From assembly GCA_900074885.1 (NCBI GenBank), contig FJUW01000065.1:62001-126000 (forward strand): a DNA stretch of 64,000 nt, given 5' to 3'. A program made the position numbers and the translations under genes. Position 1 is the stretch's first letter, and every line of letters begins with the position of its first letter. The DNA comes from Rhynchosporium graminicola. Taxonomy: Eukaryota > Ascomycota > Leotiomycetes > Helotiales > Ploettnerulaceae. Below the pieces are notes generated by a model that ran no database searches, had not been told where the DNA came from, and saw only the letters and a list, made by a program, of their open reading frames with translations. Below, piece after piece: positions 10,641-22,680 of the stretch.

Positions 10641-13615
10641 AGAGGAATCGGGAAGGCTTAATTAGTGGCCGAAAAAGCGAAAGTGACAGGATTCGGAAAC
10701 AAAGAAAGAAAGAAAGAAATGAGGGGGAAACGCATGCTTTAATTTAAACAGGTCCGAGCAACAAAGCAAAGCAGAAAGAAGCACAAACCGAAACAGGCCC
10801 GGCCGGACTATATATATCGGGATATGGCTCACTCAGTATGGGTAAAGTAAATTGAAGGGAGAGAGAGAGAGGTCCGGGTGTAACATCGAATTCATTCCCA
10901 TTGGAGAGAGATTCCCCAGGCACGGGTCCTGCCTGGCACGGCACATTCGATATTATAGATCACTCTGAATGATGAAGTCTCTGATTAGTACTCTAGGCCT
11001 ACGAGATGGATGACACAGGACATCTCCGTGGCCTTATGCATGCATAGAAAGTATGAGCCCGCTGTACAAGCACTATCAGACTACGAGTAAGTAGCTAGGT
11101 ATTGTACTTGTTTGTATACGAGTCCTGCCTGCACAGTATAGTAGTATAGTACTGCGGCAGGGTCTTCTGGGGCATTTCGGAGGTACTTGTCCTCCGTGCG
11201 GCACGATCTGATCCTCTGATCCTCGGATCCTCAGGGGACGGGCGGCTTCCCACAGTTACAGGCAGGTGTAGGTAGGTGCAGGTGCAGGTTCAGGTGGGTT
11301 CGAACCATTCCAACCCATTCCATTCCATTGGTTCAGACGCCCGCTCTAACCCCATACATACGATACAATACAAGACAGTATTACCCGCCCGCTGCACCGA
11401 GCTGGGGGAAAGAGGTCCGTGATACGAGAAGAAGGCTCGAGATATCTCAACAAGCCCAGCAAGACATCCTCGGTAGTGGCCAAGTATGTATGACTCGAGT
11501 GAGTGAGGGAGGGATAACTTCCAGTCAGCTGAAGGAAGACATTCTTTACGAGAAGAAGAAGCTCTCGGGCCTGGCGATCGGGATCTCCATATAGAGTACC
11601 TTATTTCGCAGGAAGGGAGATATAGGCTTTCTCCGGAGCTATCTTGGTCGTGTTCCTCCTCCTCCTTCTCCGGACCTATCTGGGTTATGAAGGGTATGCC
11701 TGCCTGCTTGCCTGCCTGACAGTGTCAAGAAAGGGGTTTGTAGCTGTCTATGTACTAAGTACGAGTATGTGCCTTAATTACGGAGTACCTACCTACGAAT
11801 TTAAGGTGGATCGATCATACGATTCTCCCTATAGAGGTACGGCTCTACTAATTTGTCAGTTGGCTATGGATGAGGTATATAATCCAGCCCTGGTTTACGA
11901 ATGAGTTCTCACATATCGATACGGAGTAAAACAACGAAACGACACAATGATGCCAGGAACAGATGGATATTGGCGTACGACCCTATCAACCAACCGAATC
12001 CTCGACATCAAGAGCCTCGACCATACATACACGGCAGGCAACTGCACAGTACCATCAAATCGCAATTGCAATCCTTCATGCAGTTCAGGAGGCCATCCTT
12101 CGCAATTTGTATGGCTTTACTCAGGCATATACAATACTCACGATCAGACCCGGGATCAGATCACAGACACATGAGTAACCCTGTCAGGAAAACGATGTTC
12201 CCCTGAACACAAGAGACTGTGCGCTCTTCGACGCTCAGGACACCCTTGTGAAACATCTGAATCAAGAGATCTGCAATCATCTGAAGTCGATAGTGAGACT
12301 TGGCTCTTTTCCTGGATTTTCCCTCTGTTTTCCTTTTGTTTCCTCGGTTTGCCTATAGTACTGTGTCCCTGATCTCAAGATTTGAGGCATCGCTCTTTTG
12401 TTGTGCTCAAGCAGACTTGGGTCATTACCCAGGCTTTTACTTGTACCTCCGTAGACCAAATACGAGGCATGCAGGTATGATCCGGCCGGTAAGGCGTGAG
12501 CGCCGCGGCCCAACGGAGAAGACCCATAACCTGCCAGATGCGGTATCTTACGAGGTGGTGGAAAATAGAAGCTTTGGAGAAGCTAGCGCCATTCTTCAAG
12601 GCTTTCACTCGTTGTTACGATCTCGTATTCGGGATCATACCCACTTCCTGTTTCTGCCTCCGGAGCTTCCGAGTGCCTTCGTATAGAAAGTCTCCACTCA
12701 GGATCTCATCCACCAAAAGAAAGTCTTGCTGATATAAAGAAAATTTCGAAACCCGCAAGTGGGATCTTCACGAAGTCTTGAGCGGTCACTTGTGGATCTG
12801 TGTAAAATACTTGCGGGAGCAGGCGTTTCTTCATCTGAAGATCTGTAAGAGGTCGCCGGTAAAGCAAGATTCAGAGTTTGGCCGAGGGCTGGGGGGAACC
12901 CGGTAGGGCGTGTTGTCGGGGATCATGCGCTATTTTTATGGGAACGACAGGCTTGGATGGGGCATGTATGGCAGTTTCAACCGATGAAGATTTCTTCAGC
13001 CCGTTCTAGAGCGGCTTGAGGCAGATGTGATGTGATATGATATGATTCAGCCAGGAGAAGAAGTGATGGGGATCTCCGGATTTCCTTAGCCGAAGACGTA
13101 CGACGTACTTCTTTTGACGACGGCTGCTTCAGGACTTCGGGATCCATGAAGACAAGGACTTTGATATTTGTGGACCGAACGCTGCTTCAAAGCTGTCTAT
13201 GGATAGCATAAGTTCGTCTCCGAGAATACCTCAAACCAAAGGAAATAACTGTCTGAAAAGTAGAGAGAAGGGAGCATAGGAGGCGTAGGAGGGAGATGCA
13301 GAGAATGATCACTCGGATCCGTTTATTCAATTATGGAGTATCATCACGGTCACGTTGGAGATAGCCTCTTGGACAAGGAAATGTTTGGAGCGGCTTGTTT
13401 TCACAAATGACATAGAACTCGATCTCTCTAGATATCCTAGTCACAGCCAGCGTCTTATCAAATCTAACCAAAGCTGCGTACTGGTACACCAAATCATTCG
13501 AATTCAATGTCAGCCTTTTGGCATCTCAGCCTTGCCTGTCAAAGGCGGATTTCCCGAGGCTGAAGAAAACAACAATTCGCGACCTCAATCCCTTGGAGAG
13601 ATCCCCCAACACATT

Positions 13616-15117
13616 ATGGTGCCTAACCAGGCGTCGCCCCCACCTGCGCCGAATAAAGTGCCCTTACCACCTCTCACACGAAGCACAACTCTCCCAGCCT
13701 ACAATCCGCAATCAATTGCAACCGACCGCTCGCGCCTCGCTCCCGAAGATGCCATCTATCAGGGCTCTCCTCCACGTAGGCAATCGACCGCGGTGAGCAA
13801 ATTGAAGGATTTGCGCATGACAAATGGAAGTATTGGGGATCTGCGACCGTCGAGAAGAGGGAGAGATGGAACTAGACCGAGGAGTGCGAGTAGGAGGAAG
13901 AAGGGCACCTGGAAGAAGTTGCTGTGGGTGAAGCAATCTTGTGAGTTGCGCGTCGTGATGGAGGACTGCGCTGATAATTACTAGATCCGGACAATTACAC
14001 GGATCAAGATACGTTTCTTGAGCACCTGCAGCGGAACCCGCGCCTTCAGCCGTATGATTTCTGGCCATTGGTGGCAGATTCAACAGTCATTGTTCAGCAT
14101 GTCTGCTCTGTGATAATATTCATCGCCTGCTTCGTCGGGATCTACACAGAACGCGTTTCCCCAGGTTCAGTGGTAGGATGGGCATCGATCTGTACGTTTC
14201 TGGGATGGTTACTGTGGGATTGGTGGATAGGACAAGAAGAACCACAGCAGCCCTCTCCGCCAATATTCACTCAAGAAGCATCAGCATCCAGTTCGGTATC
14301 AAACCTCAATTCAAATCCGGCTTCACTTTCAACATCAAATCTACACAAAACCTCAAACCTAGCCCGCCATCCACACTCCGCCTCAGCATCCTCAATCCAA
14401 TCCGTTGCTTCATCACCACAAATTCCAACTCCACGCTTCATACCAAATTATCCCTCCCCAGGCTCCCCTCCTCCTCTTTCACCACGCACCTCTCTCCGCC
14501 TCTCAACCGCTAAATCCGCTTTATTAATCTACTTCACTCTCCTGGGTCTTTCACCCATCCTCAAATCCCTCACTGTACCCACATCTGAGGATTCCATCTG
14601 GGCGATGTCATTTTTGTTGTTCACTATCAACATATTCTTCTTCGATTACAGTATACCGGATGAAACCTCCATCGGGTCAGGCGTGAAGAACATCCCCGCT
14701 AGTCTCAGCACCAACGCTGCGCTCATGGCATCTACCGTCCTCGCTTCCCGCTTAGAAGGTACAGGTGATGTCTTCTCCCTTACTCTCTTTTCGATCGAAG
14801 TCTTCGGCCTCTTTCCCGTATTTCGAAGATACGCCAAGCAAAAGTCTTGGAGGGGACATATGGCGCTCACTACTCTTCTCGTCGTCGGAGCTGGAGGCGG
14901 AGTGGGCTTGATTCTAGGAAGGGGAGGTGATGGGGAAGGTGTGCTGGATTTTCCATGGAAGAGTGGCTTGGTGGGTGTTCTCATCGGGGTGTTCGCTACG
15001 GGTCTAGCGATGGGAGGCTGTTCGTGGTGGTTGATTGGCTTGCAGAAATATAAGAATGAGATCCATGGGCCGTGGGATCCCGCGAGGCCGGTTATTAGAA
15101 GGCATTATGATTACTAG
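13616..15117 (+). CDS. GPI2: GPI2 / PIG-C subunit of GPI-GlcNAc transferase, two exons
   Basis: Predicted 485-residue subunit of the ER-membrane complex that transfers N-acetylglucosamine to phosphatidylinositol, the first step of GPI-anchor synthesis. Family hallmarks are clear: a conserved block just before the first membrane helix (KQSYPDNYTD, LQRNPRLQPYDFWPLVADS), VGWASICTFLGWLLWD, KSALLIYFTLLGLSPILKSL, WAMSFLLFTINIFFFDY, and the C-terminal HGPWDPARP. About eight hydrophobic helices run from residue 142 to the C-terminus. A Ser/Pro-rich loop of about 80 residues lies between helices 2 and 3. Exon 1 is 13616-13940 and exon 2 is 13985-15117. The 44-bp intron (GTGAGT donor, CTGAT branch, TAG acceptor) splits a Tyr codon exactly inside the conserved block, which confirms it. 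The ATG at 13616 is the first in that frame; the frame is open upstream without an ATG, so a further 5' exon is possible. The gene is intact although it ends about 350 bp from the RIP-damaged block. Confidence 0.93.
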
Positions 15118-15764
15118 AAATTTTGCGGAGGTGATACCATACATTAACATGGTACTCCTGTCATCAGATCTGTGCTATGAAAAGTTCACGTTGACGCGTT
15201 GCGCACAAGATCCTATTCTCACCACAGTACTGAAGAGAATGAGATCATGCTCGAGATTCTGATACAGCCAGGCCCACGCCCTGTCTCTACATTTCCCGTT
15301 CGTTCTTGACTCTATACTCCGGTACGCCAATCACATCCTGCCCTCCTAATGCTTAAAGCTACTGTGCTCATATCTCGTGGAAGATTTTCGGATGACTGAC
15401 GTCGACTCATATTTCTCCGTATACTTACCCAGGCGATTCCTCCTCCTGCCTCCTACCTACCTAACAACCCCTTATAATAAGCCTAACCTCCTTAAACCGT
15501 CTACGAAGCTTTTCTTAGCCTAGGAATTAATAGTCTAGCTATATAGTAGCACTTACTTATGAATAGTATATAAGTATCGCAGTGAGTGATCTCAGTTCGA
15601 GAATACTAAATAAGATCAGAAGGCGATTTCTTAGCTATAAGAGGAATAAGAAGATTTAAGCGATAAGTTTAATTAGCTTTAGGTTTTATCTATATTCCGG
15701 AATTATCTAGTATTAGTAGTCTCTTTATTAATAAGTATATTAATATATTTATGTTAAGTAAAAA
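15118..15764. other. Boundary between gene block and AT-rich RIP block
   Basis: The first 350 bp after GPI2 look like normal intergenic DNA. At about 15,470 the composition changes within some tens of bases to TA-rich sequence almost lacking CA and TG dinucleotides. The last part (about 15,470-15,764) appears to belong to the degraded element into which the hAT transposon inserted. Bases 15757-15764 are one copy of the hAT target duplication. Confidence 0.7.
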
Positions 15765-15782
15765 CAGTATGCGAAATGATTA

Positions 15783-15820
15783 GATTAGATTAGATTAACT
15801 CGAGTTAATCTAATCTAATC
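15783..15820. repeat. 38-bp perfect palindrome in hAT subterminal region
   Basis: A perfect inverted repeat centred on CTCGAG (15799-15804), each arm made of two to three copies of the ATTAG/CTAAT unit. Related copies of the unit follow at 15835-15855 and near the right end (about 19,385-19,490). Such subterminal repeats are where hAT transposases usually bind. Confidence 0.9.
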
Positions 15821-16369
15821 AAAGGTAATTCAGAGTTAATCTAATCTAATCTAATTATAATTGATTTAATCGTTTAAAAATTGATTAACTCACGTGACTT
15901 TAGACTAGCACGTATTAGGCTTAGATCTTCGCTTAATTATCCTTTCTAAGATTAGGCCCTCGCCACTTGAAGCGAACTCGCCACTTAATACGAGAGTCTA
16001 CTAAGTCTTCTTAAAGTAGAAATTACTAGAACTTACTATTAGAAATCAAGTTTCTATTAGTAATAATAGCTTATTAATCTTATATAATCTAGAAACTATT
16101 AGAAACAACTAGAATACGCTTTCTAATCGTAGATTTATAATCGATTTTCTAGATAATTCTATTCTATTCTAGTGATTTCTAATACTTATAAATCAACGAA
16201 TCTATTTGTAATATGCTTAGAAATCGATATCTAAGTAGATTATTCTAGAAACTATATATTTTATATATAAGAACCTTTACTCCCTCGTAGTAATCGAAAT
16301 ATCTTCTTCAGATTATCGATATCTAGTATTACTTTTATACTTATCTTACTCTTTACTCTTATATATCTA

Positions 16370-16400
<31 letters not shown>

Positions 16401-16413
16401 CTATACCTCTATT

Positions 16414-19320
16414 ATGTCTACTTCCGGTTATCAGACAGCTATCTCTATTAATAAAGCTCAAAACGCCTTTGATTTTGAGATTAATACTAAAGATTAACCT
16501 ATTATCTTTGAAAAGGGTCTCTTTTCTAAGACTTTAGAGCCTCCTAGAGAGGACCCTACGGAGCCTCGATTAGTCACTATTAAGTGCTTATATAAAGGTT
16601 ACACGTAAGTATTAAAATCTACTCTATTTATATATATATACTAATAATTCATATAGAAAGGTCTTTAAAGGCTAGAGAGTAAATCACTCTACGAGTAATT
16701 ATATTACTCATTATAAGTTTAATCATAAGGCTTTTAATATACGAAGACTCTTAATGCAGCTAGACTCGGAATCTAGTAAGTTAATAATATCTTTTATATA
16801 ATAATAAATAAACTAACTAATTAATAGATAATTCCGACTTTGAAGAAACTTCTAGTCAAGGAAGTAGTAGTAGTTAAGCTAATATAACTTAGGCTTTTAA
16901 CTCTTTAAGAGGTACTAAGAGGCCTGTTTCGCCTATTAAAGAAGTATTTAATTTAAAGAGATATAAGTCGCTATTAATACGATTTATTATCGAAAATAAT
17001 CTATCTTTTAGAAGTATTTTAAGTACTTCTTTTAGAGAATTAACTCTTTACTTAAATAAGTAAGTCGCTCTTATATATATTAATAATTATTGAAAGGATT
17101 GTCCCTATTCTCGTATATCTGTAGGGACGGGGGCAATATTCACAGAGGAATTGGACGCTAGTGGGTTAGACTGTTATCTTCATTGAGTGACTTGACTGCT
17201 TGAGTTATAATAAGTATAGATCTACAATGTGTCCCGGATATTCTTTAATATCCGGGCCTGTGCACTAGCTCTAGTCCCGATTAGGTTGCCACGTGATACT
17301 GCACTGAACACTAACTATTCTAACAATAATAGTAATTTACTAACTTTATAATAAGCAATCCCCTCTTCTTTATAATAAGATACTTCACGATTATTTAAAT
17401 AGTATCTATAAGGAGAGAAGAAATATAATTCAAGAAGAACTAGATCTAAATATTAGAGAGAAGTGCTATTTTTCTTTAACCCTAGACGCGTGGACTACTA
17501 TAAACTAAGACTCTTATCTAGGGGTTACTATATGAGTTTCCTTATATTATTATTAATTACTATTATTATACTAATTATTATTATAGTTATTATATTAATA
17601 GTAGCTTTAAGCTTAAGTTATACGCTATTAGTATAGCTTATTTAAGCGAACCTCACTCCGGAAAGTATATGTTTAAGGTTTTATCTAAAGCCTTAGAAGA
17701 GTGGAATATTCAAGATAGTATTATAAGGTATTATAATAATCCTTTCTTTTATATTAAATATAAATAACTAACTATATATAGTATTACTCGAGATAACGCT
17801 AGCTCGAACGATACCCTAATCCGAGCTTTTATTAAAGACTACGATATAAAGGGAATTAGATTTCAAGGAGATATAGCGTGTTTAGCTCACGTGCTTAACC
17901 TTATCGTTCAAGATACATTAAAGAATATTATAAAGGACGCTTATAGCTAACTTGATAATAGAGGAGATATAGCTAATATCGAGAATAATAGAGAAGAGGA
18001 TTCAAGTAATAGTAAGTAAATTCCTATTAATATTTATATATATACTAATTATACTAGATACCTCCTTATAGAAAAAAACTCGAACTATTATATTAGGCCT
18101 TAAATATTCAGGAGAGAATAATAGAGCTTTAAAAAGGCATATAGAGGCCTTAGAAATTGAAAATGCTCGTTTTCCGCAACTAGGTAAGTTATTAATCTAT
18201 TAATTATAGAAATATATACTAATATCTTTATTATTATAAATCAAAAAACAAGATAGTCTTCTATAGCTAATATACTTAAGAATTTCCTTAATATATAGCC
18301 CGCTATATCATCAGTTATATCTACTTCCGATAGTAGATCGTTCAAGAAGTATAAAAGTATATTACTTCTTAGCGAAGGAGAATTAGAGTATATACGAAAG
18401 TGCTTACGAATCTTTAATATATTCGTTAAAACTACGACGAAATTACAAGCTGAGAGATACCCGACTATATATTATCTAGTACCTGAAGTATATAAGATAT
18501 ATACTAGGCTAGAGACTATTAGAGACGAATATAATATAGTAAGTATCTCCTTTACTTATATAGCTTAAATACTAATATATACATATAGGAACCTTTTACT
18601 TCTGCTATTAATAAAGGAATCGCTAAGCTTCGGAAGTATTATCCGATATCCGGTATTACTGAGTATAATAAAGCTTTATATATAAGCTTAATACTTAATC
18701 CTAGAATTAAAATAGACGGATTAAGTCTACTAGGACTTAGTAACGGAGTTATAAGCGATATTAAGCGAAAGCTAAGAGAGGAATATAACTTGTAAGTCTT
18801 TTGCTCTCTAAAATATATATAAATACTAATATAAATAGTTTAAAAGCAGAAGCTAATATAGATCTCCCTATACTTAATAGGGAGATTATACCTCTAGATA
18901 AGGAAGATCTTAATATATATATAAACGAAGAAGACGAAGAATTCGATGAATTAGACGTTTATCTAGAGGAAAGAAGATCTAATATTACTATAAGTAATTC
19001 TTAATCTATATATTTATCTTTTATACTAATATAATATAAAGGTTAAGCCTTTAGACTACTAGGCTATTAATAAAGATAAATACTTAATACTATCTTTATT
19101 AGTACGGAAATATCTTCAAATTCCAGCTACCTCCGCGCCTTCCGAAAGATTCTTTAGCTTAGGAGCTTTAATTATAAATAAGCTACGAAATAGGCTTAAT
19201 AAAGACACATTCGAGACTATAGGACTATTAAAGAGCTGGGGTTTTATAATCGATATAGAGGAGAAACACGAGGTAGAGGAGATAGTAAATAACGTAGAGA
19301 ATTTCTTTAATATAGAGTAG
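16414..19320 (+). pseudogene. hAT transposase pseudogene
   Basis: Degenerate transposase starting at an ATG at 16414 and ending at about 19320. Recognisable pieces in order: a start region (MSTSGYQTAISI); a piece at about 16,680 that may be the remains of a BED-type zinc finger; the catalytic-core start SLTLDAWTT at about 17,475; RDNASSNDTLIRAF and IACLAHVLNLIVQDT at about 17,790-17,930; and the C-terminal dimerisation region PATSAPSERFFSLGA with KLRNRLN at about 19,120-19,200. Several putative introns of 50-60 bp are visible (for example a GTAAGT donor near 16,606). In-frame TAA/TAG replace Gln or Trp codons, as RIP produces, and a foreign segment sits at about 17,091. It cannot make a protein. 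Confidence 0.85.
17091..17325. mobile_element. Non-RIP'd insertion of unknown type inside the hAT element
   Basis: About 235 bp of balanced composition with normal CA/TG content, sharply set off from the AT-rich transposase. It begins TGAAAGG and ends CTAACA, so it could be a small solo LTR. AATAAT occurs on both sides (17082-17087 and 17325-17330) but is too simple to prove a target duplication. It contains two strong hairpins, one with CCCGGATATT arms near 17,233-17,260. Its length is below the size RIP usually detects, which would explain its survival. Confidence 0.5.
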
Positions 19321-19513
19321 CTATAGAGAGGAGGAGATATATAAGAAGATATAAGAATATAATAGAATTTTCTCTAATAAATCAAAAGTTAATCGATTAA
19401 ATCATTGATTAACTCTAAATCTTAATCTAATCAAAGGTCAAAATTAGTTAATCTAATCTTAATCGATTTAATCGATTAAAAATCGATTAACTTGATTATT
19501 TTTTCGCACACTG

Positions 19514-22458
19514 AGTAAAAATCACCTCGATATTCCTAGCTAAAATACTTTATTCTCTTAGTCTTTAAAGTTAATCAGATAGCTATTCGTATAGAGCTCT
19601 CTAAACCGAAGTAGTATAGGGGATACTTCGAGAGTAGCTAGAAAGCTATTACCTTATTCTTCGTCCTTTAAAGATATATTTAGTAGACTATCTCTCGCGC
19701 TAGAGATAAGCTAGTTAATAAATTCTAATATAAATACTATAGAAGACTTATTAATACTTAATTAAAGCTCTTTAAAAAGTATTAAAATATATTAGTATAT
19801 ATATTTTTATATTTAATATTCTCTAGAGTAATCGATTTATATTTACTAGTATTAATATCGAACGATAGTACTTAAGTAAGATTATACTTACCTCTAAGCT
19901 TAGAAAGGGTTATAAGAAGTAATATAAAGCTTAATATAGAATCCTATACTAGTCTATTAAGCTAAAAGCTTACTCTACTTATCTCTATAATACTAGACTT
20001 ACTTCGTATAATTAATATTATTAGATAATATATATTTAAAAGATAAGAATAAGTTATTACTCTTCTAATTAACTTATAAAGATTACTAAATAGCTTATAT
20101 ATTATATTTCATATTTCGTGCTTTAAAAGCAGCTTTAGAATACTATTAAGATATAAGATAGAGATACTTATCTAAGCTTAAGTTCCTATAGAAGCTATCT
20201 TTAGTCGATAGAGTTAGCTTAAGCTTCCTAAAAGTACTTTATTCGAAACTTTACTATCTTTAAATAGATCTAGAAAGTAACTAAAGCTTAAGATTATCTA
20301 GAAAGAATTACTTTATTACATTCATAATTCGACGAATAGTCTCTATTATCAAGTACTATAAATCTCGCTACTTTAAGTATAGATCTATTATCTTTTATAA
20401 CGAAATAAGTTTCTGATTTTCTTCTTAATTAATTATATTTTAAACTTCCATATTTAAAAGTAGTTATAAGCTATTAAGACTTAACTTATTGCTAAGTATA
20501 AGTTTACAATAGATAAGTTAGATTAAGCTAATTATACTTTAGCTATAATCGCTAAGAAAGAAATATATCTTCTATACTTTATATAAGATTATATATCTAA
20601 TATTAACTATATTTAACTCGTATCTGATTCTTAAGAAAAGAGAATAAATCTAGAGTTAATAAGAGTATTAAAATGGTTTATACTTAGCTAGAATATATTT
20701 TATTTTCTACTTAGGATTTCAGACTTAGTAAATAAGAAAAGAAGAGTTAGATTTTACTAATTAAGAAGCTTAAAAGATAATTAATCTCGATTCTTATAGA
20801 ATATAAGGTTAGATAAATTAAAAAACTAGCTTTATATCTTAAAAGCTTCTAAGTAGATAAGATATATTTTTTTAACTTAATTAGTTATACTCTAAAGTAA
20901 ATGGATATATTTGTTTCTATAAGTAGTTTCTGTTGGATTTGTAACCAGTACCTTGGTCAGTTTCGCCTGCATCGGCATACACATCCTGTACCTTGTCAGT
21001 ACATGGTCTTAGTACCTGGTTCAGTACCTTGCACATGTACCTTGTTGTACCCGGCACCTACACCCTGTACCTTGTCAACAGCCTGTACCCTGCATACTCT
21101 ATTAGAGTTACTATGAAGGTTCTCGATAGAGTTCTACTACTCTCTAGCACATATATCGTACTTCTAGAGGTTTCTACTGACGTAGTATGATTCTACAGTA
21201 TACGTGTCTTCTTCTATGGAGTTCTGTATTACGTAGTATAGAATATTCTAGAGAGCTCATATAGCTATATAAGTAGCTAGAATCTCTCCTGTAGTTAGCT
21301 CTCTTCAAGCAAGCAAATCAAGTCAAATTGATCACGTATTATTCTGTTATTCTGACCTTTAGCCGATTTCCACCTTCAATTTTCACAGTTTCTTTTAGCT
21401 AATTATATATATAAACTTATAGCTTTTTATATTAATAAGTATAGCTCTTATTATATGGGACTTAATAACTTCTCCCTAATAAATATAATAAACTTATGAT
21501 CCTATATTATATAGCTTTATAAGGGACTGGATATTATTAAGAAGCTAGAGATACCTAGAAGTACTTTCTAGTAGCTATTTATTAAATATATATAAAATCG
21601 AAATATATTTACTACTAATAGAAAAAGCTACGATATAACTAAGTTAAAATAGCTTTCGAGCGTCTATTATAAGTCTTTAGTCGCTATATACTTTTACTAT
21701 ATAATTCAAGTCGTAAGAGCTTAATACGACCTGCGTACTATTAAGAAGGAAAGCTATAAAAGTAATTAAGCTAAAGTAGCTCTCGAGCGCTTAAAGTCGT
21801 ATATTATTATACTTCTACTCTATAGGCCTCTAACTATCTCGTATTAAGAACTTTATATTTAATCTCTCGATTTCTATCTCTTAATTCTGAAAAGCATTCT
21901 TTTATAGTAATTATACTTAGCTTTACTTTGATATATATAGTGTCTATTTTTTAAGCTAGTAGTAACGAAATCTTATGAAATACTTACTAAGTAATTATGA
22001 TCGACTTAATAGTCGCAGTTATAATTATACTAATTAGATTACTATATATTAGAGATATTAGATATAATCGGATAATTTTTAGTTATAGAGAATAGCTATA
22101 GCCTATAGTATATCTATCTTGTACTCTAATATATATTAATAATAAATATACTACTAAGGGAGATACTATCTTAAGGAGTAACTATAATACTATTTCGATT
22201 AAAGCTTAGGAAGTCATTAGGCGGGACGCTATAAGCTATTACGCATATAAAAATAAAGATAAAATAAAGTAAATTCGAAAGATATAGCTGCTTCGTATTA
22301 TCTACTAGGCTCAAAGAGATATTACTAAGTAATAGACTAGATAAGCGAAATGAAGAGGGTATAGTAGCTATATAGGCTATTATAGTAAGCATATTTAGCT
22401 AGCGGGACGTTAGAAAGTTATTAATAGATTTGCTTACTACGGGTTTCCGCAAAGTATA
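19514..22458 (+). pseudogene. Unidentified RIP-degraded coding remnants
   Basis: AT-rich DNA between the hAT element and Gypsy F, interrupted by a solo Copia LTR at 20931-21387. On the plus strand, ignoring TAA/TAG, long stretches read as protein-like sequence, for example near 22,190-22,450 (VIRRDAISYYAYKNKDKIK). I cannot assign it to a transposon family. Because TSD-flanked insertions lie within it, it is older than the hAT, the solo LTR and the whole F nest. Confidence 0.4.
20931..21387 (+). mobile_element. Solo Copia LTR with 5-bp TSD
   Basis: A 457-bp LTR beginning TGTTGGATTTGTAACC and ending TTTTCACA, flanked by GTTTC on both sides (20926-20930 and 21388-21392). It matches the LTRs of the Copia element at 24216-43689 and the solo LTR at 33986. 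It retains many CA/TG dinucleotides, so it is far less mutated than its surroundings. Its two open frames are chance ORFs. Confidence 0.92.
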
Positions 22459-22463
22459 TCTAC

Positions 22464-22680
22464 TGTCACGGGGCGAATATAAAGTGTGCAATGCAAAAGC
22501 TCGTCTATATTATAAGGAGAGTTAACTAAGGAGGGAAGGGAGGAATAAGAGTCTCCTTTCGAAGAAAAGATAATACCGCAGCTACTAGTAGTAGTAGTAT
22601 TAGAATATGTGTAATAATATATCAGGTACTAGTATAGACGCCTCAGGCGTTAAGTATACTAATAGGTATAACTTATTATA
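22464..22680 (-). repeat. Gypsy F 3' LTR
   Basis: 217 bp, adjacent on the right to the polypurine tract. It carries a (TAG)n-rich stretch and the block GACGCCTCAGGCGTTAAG, also present in the right LTR. Confidence 0.85.

Larger units (their letters stand above)
10332..13615. other. Long intergenic region between divergent genes, no gene supported
   Basis: Nearly 3.3 kb of normal composition separating the membrane-protein gene from GPI2. Reading frames up to 128 codons exist, but none has a domain, a convincing start or a coherent splice model. The stretch is rich in short direct repeats and simple-sequence tracts near 10.5-10.9 kb and 11.27 kb. It may contain untranslated leaders or non-coding transcripts; I see nothing decisive. 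Confidence 0.5.
15765..19513 (+). mobile_element. Complete hAT DNA transposon, RIP-inactivated, with 8-bp TSD
   Basis: A 3,749-bp element bounded by a perfect 8-bp duplication AGTAAAAA (15757-15764 and 19514-19521), the length typical of hAT. The terminal inverted repeats are CAGTRTGCGAAA (left CAGTATGCGAAA; right end reads CAGTGTGCGAAA on the other strand). Both ends carry many GATTAGATTA/TAATCTAATC subterminal repeats. The transposase inside is broken by stops. Confidence 0.93.

Noticed and set aside
11280..11320. tRNA-like T-loop (GGTTCGAACC) near 11,300
   Set aside because: The flanking bases cannot form the T-stem and no D-arm, anticodon arm or acceptor stem is present.
12300..12732. 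Overlapping frames of 77-128 codons on both strands
   Set aside because: No family resemblance, no splice model, and no coding bias separating one frame from the others.
13355..13615. Upstream extension of GPI2 to 13355
   Set aside because: The extension would begin with TTG; the first ATG in frame is at 13616, and the upstream part has no GPI2-like sequence.
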